This document shows positions 25,616 through 34,302 of a DNA stretch of 64,000 bases, piece after piece. The notes under the pieces were generated by a model. The model was not told the DNA's origin, made no database searches, and worked only from the letters and a program-made list of their open reading frames with translations. How positions within the stretch are numbered: position 1 is the first letter of the stretch; each line of letters starts with the position of its first letter. Both the position numbers and the translations under genes were made by a program. The stretch is taken from positions 101,838 through 165,837 of the forward strand of contig NZ_MAUE01000023.1 in the NCBI RefSeq assembly GCF_001702265.1. The letters are read 5' to 3'. This DNA is from Pseudomonas aylmerensis. Lineage in GTDB: Bacteria; Pseudomonadota; Gammaproteobacteria; Pseudomonadales; Pseudomonadaceae.

Positions 25616-26079
25616 CGGAATCGGTCCTTCAAATCCGTTGGGAACATGTGGATTTTGCCGGTTGCCAAGGCATTATGCCATCATCTTTTTTTCATTCGCA
25701 CGCAATTGTCGAGTGTGGTGGGTGGTGCGCTCACTACGGCTCGGTCATTGATACCGGGTAGGATCGAGGATTCTTATCACCATCAGTGTCCCCATTCTCA
25801 TCAATAGCCTGCTTGGCTTCAGGCTGGGGGCATCCTTTTAAATCATCCGAAGCATGCCCCAAGTCTGGCAATCCTCTGGAAGTGGATGGATCTCCATGGC
25901 CTATGAAAAGCCAGAAATGATCAGATAAACGGCCTGCCAGACGGCTTCTATAGACTCTCAGGATCCCCAAAAAACATTTTTACTTACCTCTGGAAAGGTA
26001 GTTTCAGGCAGAAAAAATGAGTTATGCCCCTATTTTTGCCCCCACCCGTACCGGGTGTGTGAGCGATCGAGAATGACGA
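25616..26079. other. Gap of about 460 nt upstream of hxsD
   Basis: Holds the presumed hxsDBCA promoter. An 11-bp palindrome GGCAT-T-ATGCC (25669-25679) lies 54 nt before hxsD and contains a CATAAT -10-like element on the minus strand. Further out is the MexT-tail remnant at 25948-25977. A 78-codon open frame on the minus strand (25734-25970) has no start site or family resemblance. Confidence 0.45.
25948..25977 (-). pseudogene. 30-nt remnant of a MexT-like C-terminus
   Basis: Read leftward this codes MFFGDPESL and a stop. The intact mexT gene at 28481 ends in MFFGDPDSL and a stop. Seventeen bases around GGATCCCC are identical in both places. Sequence on either side is unrelated, so only the 3' tip of a second mexT-like gene survives here. 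Confidence 0.55.
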
Positions 26080-26871
26080 TTGCTGACAGAAGACCAAGCT
26101 GGTATGGGGTGGCTTTCAGCGTCAGTCAAAAATTGTGAATGGGGGGAGGAGTTCCTTCCAGAGCAACTGTTCAAGCGCGTACAACCGCTGTTGGGCGATC
26201 TCGAATGCGCGGTCAACGACGTCACGTCGGAGCGCAACACTCCATCCGGCCTGATCCGCCTAAGTGCGTCCGAGTCGTCATTCAAATGCTTGATCCAGCA
26301 CGTCATGCCCCAATTCCTCCAGGACAACCCGCAGATCCATATCGAGTGTGTGGCCGATAGCCGCTTGGTCGACATCGTCGCCGATGGGTTCGATGCCGGC
26401 ATTCGCCTGTTTGATGATGTCCCGCGGGACATGATCGCGGTGCGCTTCGGCCCCGACGTGCGATTTGCCGCAGTGGCTTCGCCCGGGTACCTCAGCCGGC
26501 ACCCGGCGCCTAGTGCACCCCATGACCTCAAGGCGCATCGATGCATCCGGTTTCGCTTTGCCAGCGGCACGCTGTTTTGCTGGGACCTCGACCATGCGGG
26601 CAGGTCAGCCAGCATTGATGTCAACGGGCCCATGACCATGGACAATCTCAACCTGATGACTAAGGCCGCGCTGGCGGGCATTGGCATCGCGTGGGTGCCT
26701 GAGCAGCAGGTCGAGGCGCACTTACAGGCCGGGCGGCTGGTCCATCTGCTGCCTCACTGGGGGCCTTCCTATGCCGGTGCATGTCTTTACTACCCGGCTA
26801 ACCGACACCCGCCGATGGCCTTGCGGATGTTTGCGGAAGCGGTGCGCGAGTGGGTACGCCAGCAAGCTTGA
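26080..26871 (+). pseudogene. LysR regulator lacking its DNA-binding domain
   Basis: From about residue 24 (EQLFKRVQPLLGDLECAVND) this is a good LysR effector domain, including RLVDIVADGFDAGIRL and the ending ALRMFAEAVREWVRQQA. The first 65-70 residues of a LysR protein, with the helix-turn-helix, are absent. The sequence before 26150 has no resemblance to one, so this is a 5'-deleted gene, not just a late start. It lies 13 nt from a broken SDR copy. An open frame remains, so a short effector-only protein could still be made. Confidence 0.65.
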
Positions 26872-26883
26872 CGGCGTTTAGCC

Positions 26884-27095
26884 CTACTGGTCGTCGCCGT
26901 ACCAATATTGAGCGGTTACACCGCCGTCTATAAGGAAGTCGCTGCCGGTAATGAATGTGCCTTCAGGGCCCATCAGCAGCGCGGCGACCGTAGCGACTTC
27001 ATCGGGCGTACCACCCCGCTTGGCGGCGGATTATTCGATCATGCGGCGGTAACCGTCCCCGCGCGGGCCACTGAGCTCATCCCGGGCCAAGGGCA
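26884..27095 (-). pseudogene. Broken copy of the SDR gene (3' third)
   Basis: The minus strand reads PLARDELSGPRGDGYRRMIE, a TAA stop, then SAAKRGGTPDEVATVAALLM and the same ending YWYGDDQ as the intact SDR at 5773-6594. It is clearly a relative with an in-frame nonsense codon and no 5' two thirds. Together with the truncated LysR gene it marks a decayed second copy of a LysR/SDR locus. Confidence 0.8.
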
Positions 27096-27129
27096 TCCGT
27101 AGCGGCTGCAGTAGATTTGCAACAGGCCG

Positions 27130-28278
27130 CTAGACCTTGAGCACGGTATCGTGATCGCTGGGAAAGCGAGTGAAGTGCTGTTCGTAGGATTGCACATCCA
27201 CCGCCAGCACCAGGTTATCGCCGGCTAGCGAGACTGTCAGCACCACCGGTACCGCACCATTGTTGAGCAGGCGCTTGTCCACCCATTTCCCGCCAACCTT
27301 TTTGCGGATCACGGTACGAATGGTGCGCGCTCCCCTTAACTTCGCCGCTACCATATGCCGGGTCCATGACGGCGACACCGAGCTGCCCTGCAGCGGAGGA
27401 ATCTCGTGGTATCCAAAATCGTCCAGCGGCACTTTCACCGGGGCTACGGCGCTGACTTTTACGGGAGTGTTGAGCGACAGCACATGCAGCGTGCTGCCAC
27501 GGTAGCAGTGATACAGCACGTGCCGCACTTGGACGGTGGCATCACGCTTGCGCCCAAGCAGGTCGACGAACACCGTGAGGCACTCATCAAACGGTTCGAG
27601 CTTCCCAGGAAGGATCTGAAACGCCTCGTAGTAGCCACCGACGCCCGCCTGCAAGGTTCGCTGCTCCCCTAGGTCCTCTTGCATCAGCATCAGCGGTACC
27701 ATATGAGCGATATGAAAGCGCTTGGTATCTTCCGGGTGCTCCGCGAAGACGCGCGCAAACGTCTCGCCGCGTAGGCGTAGCCAGTGCAAGAGATCGAACG
27801 AGCCGCTGCCAGCGATATACACCTTGCCGAAGTAGGGAAGGACTTCCTCCACACGGGTTGCATCGACGGTTTGGAAGCACATGTTGGCGCCAGCAACGCC
27901 GATCACCTCGTATTCCGAAAAGCCGCTGTTGTCGGCAATTTGAGTCGCTACCTGGAAACAACCAAATACCCCCGCCCGGCGCACCGTTTCGCGCAACTCA
28001 TCCGGTAGTGGCAGCGAGTTGTTGAGGACCGCTTGCAGAACCTGGGCGAAAGCGTCGATGTGGCTTACAGTGCCCGCCACCAGGCACTCGATCCTGCCGA
28101 CCGGCCCCTCGGCCGTGACCATCTTGCGGACAAGGCGGGTGACTTGCAGCCCGTGCCTGGCAAAGTCTTCGGTGGTGCCACCTGTGGGAGTACGTGCCGC
28201 TTCGCGCCCCAGGCTCTTGGTTATCAGCACATCGGCGATCGCGATACGCACGTCCTCGAAAAACGCAATGACTGTCAT
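27130..28278 (-). CDS. Unrecognised 382-aa protein
   Basis: I do not recognise a family. It starts MTVIAFFEDVRIAIADVLIT, then GLQVTRLVRKMV, and AGTVSHIDAFAQVLQAVL around residues 68-85. This order (a T right after the Met, a strand with AD, then a Gly-rich turn and helix) resembles the N-terminus of HslV/proteasome-type Ntn hydrolases, but the likeness is weak. The C-terminal half (KVSAVAPVKVPLDDFGYHEI, TIRTVIRKKVGGKWVDKR) is unlike proteasomes. There is no signal peptide or membrane segment. It lies where mexE would be expected next to mexT, and upstream DNA is AT-rich, which hints at transfer. Confidence 0.7.
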   Translation of the reverse strand: MTVIAFFEDVRIAIADVLITKSLGREAARTPTGGTTEDFARHGLQVTRLVRKMVTAEGPVGRIECLVAGTVSHIDAFAQVLQAVLNNSLPLPDELRETVRRAGVFGCFQVATQIADNSGFSEYEVIGVAGANMCFQTVDATRVEEVLPYFGKVYIAGSGSFDLLHWLRLRGETFARVFAEHPEDTKRFHIAHMVPLMLMQEDLGEQRTLQAGVGGYYEAFQILPGKLEPFDECLTVFVDLLGRKRDATVQVRHVLYHCYRGSTLHVLSLNTPVKVSAVAPVKVPLDDFGYHEIPPLQGSSVSPSWTRHMVAAKLRGARTIRTVIRKKVGGKWVDKRLLNNGAVPVVLTVSLAGDNLVLAVDVQSYEQHFTRFPSDHDTVLKV

Positions 28279-28480
28279 AATTTCCCGTGATCTACAGGCT
28301 CATCGTCATGGCAAATTGACATTGTCGAGTAACGAATACAAGTTGCATTTTATTTTCGAGAACTTTCCGCTGCGTGTACTTGAACTGAACTTTGGAATCA
28401 AGTGGCGTTGGGCTGACTGCAGTGGGTTAGATTTTCATATGGCTATATGTCAATAATCGTTTTTTGATATGCGCAGTTTT

Positions 28481-29395
28481 TTACAGGCTATCCGGATCCC
28501 CAAAAAACATCTGAATCCGCGACCGCAACCACCGCTCCCCCGGATCATTATCCTGCGACCCTCGCCACGCCATGTGCAGTTCAAACGAGCGCACCGGCAA
28601 CGGCGGCTCTTCGGCGCGCAGGCCGCCGGCGGCGGTCAGGGCTTCGGCGGCGTAGTCGGGGACGATGGCGACGATGTCGGTGCCTGAGAGCAAGGTGCCC
28701 AGGCCGTTGAACTGCGGCACGGCGAGCACTACGTGGCGCTTGCGGTCGAGCTTTTCCAGTTCTTCGTCGATGAACCCGCTCAAGTCGCCGGCAAACGACA
28801 CCAGCGCGTGGGGGCGGGCGCAGAAGTCGTCCAGGCTCAGGGAGCCCGGCACACTGTCGGCGCGCAGCAGTTTCGGCAGGCTGCGGCGCAGGACTTTGCG
28901 CTTGGCGTTGGCCGGCAGGTCGGCGGTGTAGCTGACGCCAATCGAGATTTCGCCGGAAGCGAGCAGGCCGGGCATCAGGATGTAGTTGACGCGGCGCACC
29001 ACCAGCACGATGCCGGGGGCTTCGGCGCGCAGGCGCTTGAGCAGTTGGGGCAGCAGGGCGAATTCGACGTCATCGGACAGGCCGATACGGAAAACGGCGG
29101 TGCTGGTCGCCGGGTCGAACTCGGCGGCGCGGCTGACGGCGGTGGAAATCGAGTCCAGGGCCGGGGAGAGCAGGGCGAAGATTTCGACCGCGCGGGCCGA
29201 CGGCTCCATGCTGCGGCCAGTGCGTACGAACAGCGGGTCATCGAACAGCCCACGCAGGCGCGACAATGCCGCGCTGATCGCCGGCTGGCCCAGGAACAAT
29301 TTCTCGGCAGCGCGGGTCACACTGCGCTCATGCATCAAGGTTTCGAATACGATCAAGAGGTTAAGGTCGACACGACGCAGGTCGTTACGGTTCAT
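28481..29395 (-). CDS. mexT: MexT-like LysR regulator
   Basis: 304 aa, the length of MexT. From the first residues (MNRNDLRRVDLNLLIVFETL, ERSVTRAAEKLFLGQPAISA) to the effector domain (RIGLSDDVEFALLPQLLKRL, FNGLGTLLSGTDIVAIVPDY) it follows my memory of P. aeruginosa MexT closely. MexT activates the mexEF-oprN efflux pump. Start at 29395, with AGGA upstream; a longer frame from 29458 is unlikely. It is divergent from a MexS-like gene, as in P. aeruginosa, but mexEF-oprN is not downstream. It must act on a distant pump, or on mexS alone. Confidence 0.82.
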   Translation of the reverse strand: MNRNDLRRVDLNLLIVFETLMHERSVTRAAEKLFLGQPAISAALSRLRGLFDDPLFVRTGRSMEPSARAVEIFALLSPALDSISTAVSRAAEFDPATSTAVFRIGLSDDVEFALLPQLLKRLRAEAPGIVLVVRRVNYILMPGLLASGEISIGVSYTADLPANAKRKVLRRSLPKLLRADSVPGSLSLDDFCARPHALVSFAGDLSGFIDEELEKLDRKRHVVLAVPQFNGLGTLLSGTDIVAIVPDYAAEALTAAGGLRAEEPPLPVRSFELHMAWRGSQDNDPGERWLRSRIQMFFGDPDSL

Positions 29396-29642
29396 CTTGT
29401 GTCCTGGAAGAGTCAGCAAACTTGACGAGAGCGGCCACATAGGAACAATGACCGGCATGAATCTTACGGGGAAAGGCTGGTACTCTGCACAGGATAATTG
29501 AGTTTTCCTACGATACTTGAGGTCAATTCCTCAGTTGCGGAATCAATAACAGACATGTCGACTATTAACGGCGACCGGTGGTCTTACCTGGAAAGCCCAG
29601 ATAGAGTTCATGGCATTAGAGGTTACTTTGACGAGGTTTGCG

Positions 29643-30665
29643 ATGTCCCGCACGATCCGTTTTCACAAGTTTGGTCCGGCCGAGGTGCTCAAATGCGAAG
29701 AGCATGCAGCCGCGCAGCCCGCACCGGGCGAAGTGCAGGTGCGTGTCGAAGCGATTGGCATCAGCTGGTATGACATTCTGTGGCGCCAGAACCTGGCGTC
29801 TTCCCATGCACGCCTGCCGTCCGGCCTTGGTCATGAGATGGCCGGTGTCGTGGTTGCCGTAGGCGATGGCGTGGATGACTTGGCCGTCGGCGATAAAGTC
29901 GCCAGTTTTCCGGCCGAGAGCCCCAATGATTACCCGGTGTATGGCGAACAGATCGTCCTGCCCCGTTCGGCCCTGACCCGCTACCCGGATGTCTTGAGCC
30001 CCATAGAAGCCAGCGTGCACTACACGCCGCTGCTGATCGCCTACTTTGCGTATGTGGACCTGGCACGCGTCAAGCCCGGCCAATTTGCCCTGGTGACGGA
30101 CGCCAGCCACTGCGCCGGTCCTTCCTTTGTGCAACTGGGTAAAGCCCTGGGTGTGCGGGTGATTGCCGCCACCAAGGACAGCGAAGAGCGCGAATACCTG
30201 CTGTCCCTCGGTGCGGAGAAAGTCATCGTCACCGAAGAACAGGACCTGCTGATGCAGATCAACAAGTTCACCGACAACCGCGGCGTGGACGTGGTGTTCG
30301 ATGGCTTGGGCGGCCCGCAGATGTCGCTGCTCGGTGATGTGCTGGCGCCACGTGGCAGCCTGGTGCTCTATGGCCTGCAAGGTGGCAACCAGACGCCATT
30401 CCCGGCCTGTGCGGCGTTCCAGAAGAACATTCAGTTCTTTGTGCACTGCATCGGTAACTTCACCGGCAAGCCTGAGCTGGGCATCATCCAGGACCAGGTC
30501 GCCTTGCAGCGCGCCTTGCGGGATATCAACCAGCTGACTGCTGACCGCGTGCTGGTACCGCTGAAAACCACGGTGTTTCCATTCAATCAGTTCGTGGAAG
30601 CACACCGCTACATGGACGAATGCCCGTGCCGCGAGCGTGTGGCACTGCAGGTTGAAGCTGTTTAA
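29643..30665 (+). CDS. mexS: MexS-like zinc-type alcohol dehydrogenase/quinone oxidoreductase
   Basis: 340 aa medium-chain dehydrogenase. The N-terminal GroES-like domain (GISWYDILWRQN, GLGHEMAGVVVAVGDG) precedes a Rossmann domain (VTDASHCAGPSFVQLGKALG, DVVFDGLGGPQ). The structural-zinc Cys cluster of classical alcohol dehydrogenases is absent, as in quinone oxidoreductases. MexS proteins keep MexT silent, probably by removing an electrophilic metabolite. GACGAGG precedes the ATG at 29643. Divergent from mexT across a 247-nt gap. Confidence 0.8.
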   Translation: MSRTIRFHKFGPAEVLKCEEHAAAQPAPGEVQVRVEAIGISWYDILWRQNLASSHARLPSGLGHEMAGVVVAVGDGVDDLAVGDKVASFPAESPNDYPVYGEQIVLPRSALTRYPDVLSPIEASVHYTPLLIAYFAYVDLARVKPGQFALVTDASHCAGPSFVQLGKALGVRVIAATKDSEEREYLLSLGAEKVIVTEEQDLLMQINKFTDNRGVDVVFDGLGGPQMSLLGDVLAPRGSLVLYGLQGGNQTPFPACAAFQKNIQFFVHCIGNFTGKPELGIIQDQVALQRALRDINQLTADRVLVPLKTTVFPFNQFVEAHRYMDECPCRERVALQVEAV

Positions 30666-31367
30666 GGCGTAGGAATATTCGCAAACGAGTGTTCCTGACC
30701 GCTGGCGCATGGGGCAAATGCGCCATTTGACAGGGCTGAAGCCGCGCAGGCTTCAAGTTGACCTCCCTGCATTTGAGCCCCTGATTCCTGGCTTTCCCCC
30801 TGACGCCGCGTTGAATTCCAGCGCGGCGTTGTTGTGTGCGCGTCATTAACGCCTGCGGTGTTGTCTATCTGCACTGGTTTTCGGCCAGCTTCTGTATCTA
30901 TTAATCATTATTCCAGCGCTGATAATTGCCCTTCACTTTCATCTCAAGGACTGAGCAATGATTGACTATTTGATGCGTCATCCGCGAGGGCTTCGAACTC
31001 ATCGCGTAGCCGAGACGTGGTGCAGGGCGAGCACTTACTTGCAGGGGAAGTTCACAGTGTGGACAGCAAGAAGTTGCTTGAATCAATTTGTCGGATGTTT
31101 CTTCAAGTTGTTGGATAAAGGTGCGTAGGAGGGCGTCGGAATAGTCCTAGGATGGCCGCCTCGGCGCGCTTCGGCCCAGTAATAAAGGCTGTCTGTGCGT
31201 TTTCCAGGCGTGAGCCATGCCCGAAGAGATCCGTGTCGTTTTGTTGCGCGGTGCTAGTGTCTATTCATCGGTGCACCTGGCGACGGGCGAACTTCTTATC
31301 TGCGCAATAGCTCAAGCAAACACTGTCAGCAGTTGCTTGAAACTGATATTTCAACTCAGGTAGTAGA
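30666..31367. other. Gap of about 700 nt with two terminator-like hairpins
   Basis: After mexS come two hairpins: TGGCGCAT/ATGCGCCA with a 7-nt loop (30703-30725) and ACGCCGCG/CGCGGCGT with an 11-nt loop followed by TTGTTGT (30803-30835). The second is the better transcription terminator. From 30890 to 31360 no family is recognised. One short frame, 31217-31363 (48 codons, with AGGCGTGAG before its ATG), ends 5 nt before the next gene and could be a leader peptide, weakly supported. Confidence 0.45.
30803..30835 (+). terminator. Hairpin terminator after mexS
   Basis: An 8-bp GC-rich stem ACGCCGCG/CGCGGCGT with loop TTGAATTCCAG, then TTGTTGT. Reasonable rho-independent form, although the T-run is interrupted. 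Confidence 0.5.
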
Positions 31368-32795
31368 ATGATGAGCACTATTCACGAACAAGCCATGACG
31401 TATGTTTACCAGCAAGTTCTGCAACGCTTGATCGGGCACTTTAATCGCGCTGAACGTACTGCACTTCAATTGTTGATCCAGCGTATCGTGGTCGCGGCGG
31501 GTGGCATGGAACAGGTGGGGGATTATAAGGTGCTGATCGCCCACGGCGGCGGCGAGGTCAGCAGCTACACCCTGGCGCTGCTGCGCGCTGCGCAACTGAG
31601 TATTGCCGGCCGGGCCCCGCGTACCTTTCACTTGCGGGTCGCGACCCTGCGCTACCCCGGCATGACCGAGAGCAGGCTCGACACCCTCAATCGAGGCTAC
31701 GCCCGCCTGTTTCTCCACGACGACCCGCGCGTGGAGTTGTTGATGGTGGAAAACCACGACGTTCACCCCTTTAACCACCTTCGCCCGGCCAATGCCGCCG
31801 GGCGCGAAATCAGCCAGCGCAATCGGGTGATGGTGGGGCACATGACCGCCGGAGACTGTCGCGCGGCGCTGAGCAATGACACCTACCTGGCCTTGGGGGA
31901 TTTCTACCAGCGGGCCAGCACCTGGCGCGGCGGTGTGCATGCGCTGGTCAGTGGCGATTCGCCACGCAAGCAGAGCCACTTGCTTGCCTGGCTGAAGAAA
32001 ACCGCGCTGGGCACCGGTGTCGCCGCCCCCAAAGCCTGGCCGCAGTCGCTCAACGGCTTGTTCGCGCGCATGGAAGAATGGAGCACCGCTTACTACGACG
32101 ACCTGTACGGCGAAGAACATGCGCCGCGCGTCACGCCCAGTCTCGCCGGCCACCGCCACTTGGCGTACATCGGCATTGCCGACCTGCTCGATGGCGTCGA
32201 CCCGAGGTCGTCGTCCTTGCTCACCGAGTTCATGGCCCACACCCCTGACGCCCTGGGCTTTCATTTCAGCCATCCGGCCTTTTCCCATCCCTTGCTGATG
32301 GCTCACCTGCGTGGGTTGCAGGCCGAGTGCCTGCGCACGCTGGACTACGAAATGGGCGTCGAAGGCTTTATCCAGCAGGTGGCGCCGTTCATGCGCCGCC
32401 TGCACCTGAGCGAGGCGATGTTCGCCGAGGCTTGCACCGGTGATGGCCGCACCTTGTCGGCCACCCAGGCCAACCAGTTTTTCGGCCTGGATGAAACCCA
32501 GCTGACTTGCCTGTTGTTCTCGCCGTTTATCCATCATGGCGAAAGGCTCGAAAGCTATTTGCGCCAGTGCCATCCCGGCATGTTGGTGGCCCTGCCTGAG
32601 CTGCACAAACTGCTGCAGGGCAAGCCCTGCGCCGACATGCTGCAGCAGTGGGTGGTGGACACCAGTGGCTTGCCGCTGCCGTTGTTGCTGCACCTGTACC
32701 AGAAACGGCCGATGGTCATTACGGGCAGTAAACCGCGCGGCGCCCGCGCAACGGCCCGCAACCCTGCGCAGGCCCTGCAATTGTCCGGTCAATGA
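31368..32795 (+). CDS. Protein of unknown function coupled to a MocR regulator
   Basis: 475 aa, soluble, no signal peptide or membrane helices, and not recognised. Visible patches are YKVLIAHGGGEVSSYTLALL (residues 53-72), YLALGDFYQRASTWRGGVHA and FLHDDPRVELLMVENHDVHP. The His- and acid-rich middle could bind a metal or ligand. An open frame of similar length runs on the opposite strand, but this strand has the ribosome-binding AGG and overlaps the next gene by ATGA, so it is the real one. Coupling to a MocR-type regulator suggests it serves, or is controlled with, that protein. Confidence 0.75.
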   Translation: MMSTIHEQAMTYVYQQVLQRLIGHFNRAERTALQLLIQRIVVAAGGMEQVGDYKVLIAHGGGEVSSYTLALLRAAQLSIAGRAPRTFHLRVATLRYPGMTESRLDTLNRGYARLFLHDDPRVELLMVENHDVHPFNHLRPANAAGREISQRNRVMVGHMTAGDCRAALSNDTYLALGDFYQRASTWRGGVHALVSGDSPRKQSHLLAWLKKTALGTGVAAPKAWPQSLNGLFARMEEWSTAYYDDLYGEEHAPRVTPSLAGHRHLAYIGIADLLDGVDPRSSSLLTEFMAHTPDALGFHFSHPAFSHPLLMAHLRGLQAECLRTLDYEMGVEGFIQQVAPFMRRLHLSEAMFAEACTGDGRTLSATQANQFFGLDETQLTCLLFSPFIHHGERLESYLRQCHPGMLVALPELHKLLQGKPCADMLQQWVVDTSGLPLPLLLHLYQKRPMVITGSKPRGARATARNPAQALQLSGQ

Positions 32796-34198
32796 GCCTG
32801 CGCGGCGAGCGGCAGGCTGACTTCGCGTATCAGGCGGTCTATCGCTACATGATCAGCCTGATCAACCAGGTCAGTACCGATGCCCGGGTAAAACTGCCGT
32901 CCTTGCGCCAACTGGCCGGGCGCCTGAACGTATCGATCTCGACGATCCAATACGCGTATTCGCTGTTGGAGAAGGAGGGCAGGGTCTATTCGGTGGCGAA
33001 ATCGGGCTATTACGCCTGGCCGCTGTCGGTGAGCCCGTCGGCCTGGGCGGGCGGCGATTTGCTCGATCGGCTCTACGCGGCGGCCCGTCGCCCCGGCATG
33101 CTGGTGCTCAGCGGCGATGAGCCGGCGTTGCTGGCATCCCTGGATAGCAGCTTGTTGCGATTGGAACGCGAGTTGGTGCGTCACTATCCGCACCCGTTGC
33201 AGCCGTGGTCGCAGCCGTGCGGCGTGTGGGAGTTGCGCGCGGCGTTGGCGGCGCGCTACACCACATCGCCCACGCGCTGCTGGCACGCCGACGAGGTGTA
33301 TATCGGTGCCGATTTGCGCGGGGTGTTGGACATTCTGATCGAGGTGCTGGGCCTGCGGGGCACCACGGTGATTGTGGAGTCACCGTGTGATTGGCTGATC
33401 CTGCGTCTGTTCCAGGATGCCGGGGTGCACCTCATCGAGTTGCCCTGGACGCCCGACGGGCACCTGGACATGGCGACCCTCGATCAACTGTTACGTGATG
33501 AGCCCGTGCACCTGGTGTTGCTGTCCTCGGCTGTCAGCTTGCCCTCGGGGGTGGCGATGTCGATCAGCGAACGCCTGGGCGTGGCGCAGTTGCTCGAGCA
33601 ATACGGCTGCTGGCTGCTGGAGAACGACACCTTCGGCGAGCTGGGTTTCAAGGGGGCGCAAGCGCCCCTGCGGGAGTTGGTGAACCCCGAACGGTTGATC
33701 GTGTTTTCTTCGTTCGAGAAGGTCCTGGGCGCGGAAGCCCCCTTTGGCTATCTGCTGTCCCGGCGCATGAGCAGTGAATTGCAGCGTCAGTTTCTGCTGC
33801 GTTCATTTCGCTTGTCGTCGATCCGCCAGCGTGCCATTGCGCGCCTGTACCAGAGCGGCCGGATCGATCAGCACTTGCGCGCACTGCGCCAGCAATTGCG
33901 CGAGCAGGCCGCCGAAATGGGCCAGCGCCTGGACCAGCACCTGGGAGACCAGGTGACTTACCGCGCGCCCGCCGCCGGGGCGACGTTCTGGCTGGGCTGC
34001 ACCCGGCCGGTCGACATGCGCCAGGTGTTCCAGCGCCTGCTGACTGAACACGTGGTGATGGCCCCGGGTGAACTGTTCAGTGTCAGCGGCCTGCATCGCC
34101 AGCACCTGCGCATCAGTCATACCTTTGAAGGGCAAACCAACCTGGATATTGCCCTGGCGGCATTGAGCGACGCGCTGCGGCAGGCACAGATGGGGTGA
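32792..34198 (+). CDS. MocR/PdxR-type regulator (GntR HTH + aminotransferase-like domain)
   Basis: 468 aa. A GntR winged helix (residues 10-75: LPSLRQLAGRLNVSISTIQY) is joined to a fold-type I PLP-aminotransferase-like domain (residues 110-460). The probable PLP lysine is in FSSFEKVLGAEAPFGY, the Asp and Asn of the fold lie in WLLENDTFGELG, and the phosphate loop is degenerate. Such proteins sense PLP-amino acid adducts and control amine or vitamin genes. ATGA overlap with the upstream 475-aa gene shows they share a transcript. Confidence 0.88.
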   Translation: MSLRGERQADFAYQAVYRYMISLINQVSTDARVKLPSLRQLAGRLNVSISTIQYAYSLLEKEGRVYSVAKSGYYAWPLSVSPSAWAGGDLLDRLYAAARRPGMLVLSGDEPALLASLDSSLLRLERELVRHYPHPLQPWSQPCGVWELRAALAARYTTSPTRCWHADEVYIGADLRGVLDILIEVLGLRGTTVIVESPCDWLILRLFQDAGVHLIELPWTPDGHLDMATLDQLLRDEPVHLVLLSSAVSLPSGVAMSISERLGVAQLLEQYGCWLLENDTFGELGFKGAQAPLRELVNPERLIVFSSFEKVLGAEAPFGYLLSRRMSSELQRQFLLRSFRLSSIRQRAIARLYQSGRIDQHLRALRQQLREQAAEMGQRLDQHLGDQVTYRAPAAGATFWLGCTRPVDMRQVFQRLLTEHVVMAPGELFSVSGLHRQHLRISHTFEGQTNLDIALAALSDALRQAQMG

Positions 34199-34302
34199 AT
34201 ACGTGAATTTTCTCTTGATGCTGTAGGATCGATACCGTCGCGCAGCAGTCGAACACTCAGTAAACTGCGACTTTTCCGATTCCTTCTTTCCGAGGTTCAT
34301 GC

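Noticed and set aside
25734..25970. 78-codon frame upstream of hxsD as an extra hxs gene
   Set aside because: Its only starts are poor, its first codons lie out of frame in the mexT remnant, and no HxS motif or family match is visible.
29542..29570. MexT (nod) box upstream of mexS
   Set aside because: ATCA and GTCGA are present but 11 nt apart where the consensus has 5, and the ACYAT part is missing.
31356..32792. 478-codon open frame on the minus strand across the unknown gene
   Set aside because: Rich in Gln, Arg, Ala and His as antisense frames usually are, no ribosome site, while the plus strand is coupled by ATGA to the MocR gene.
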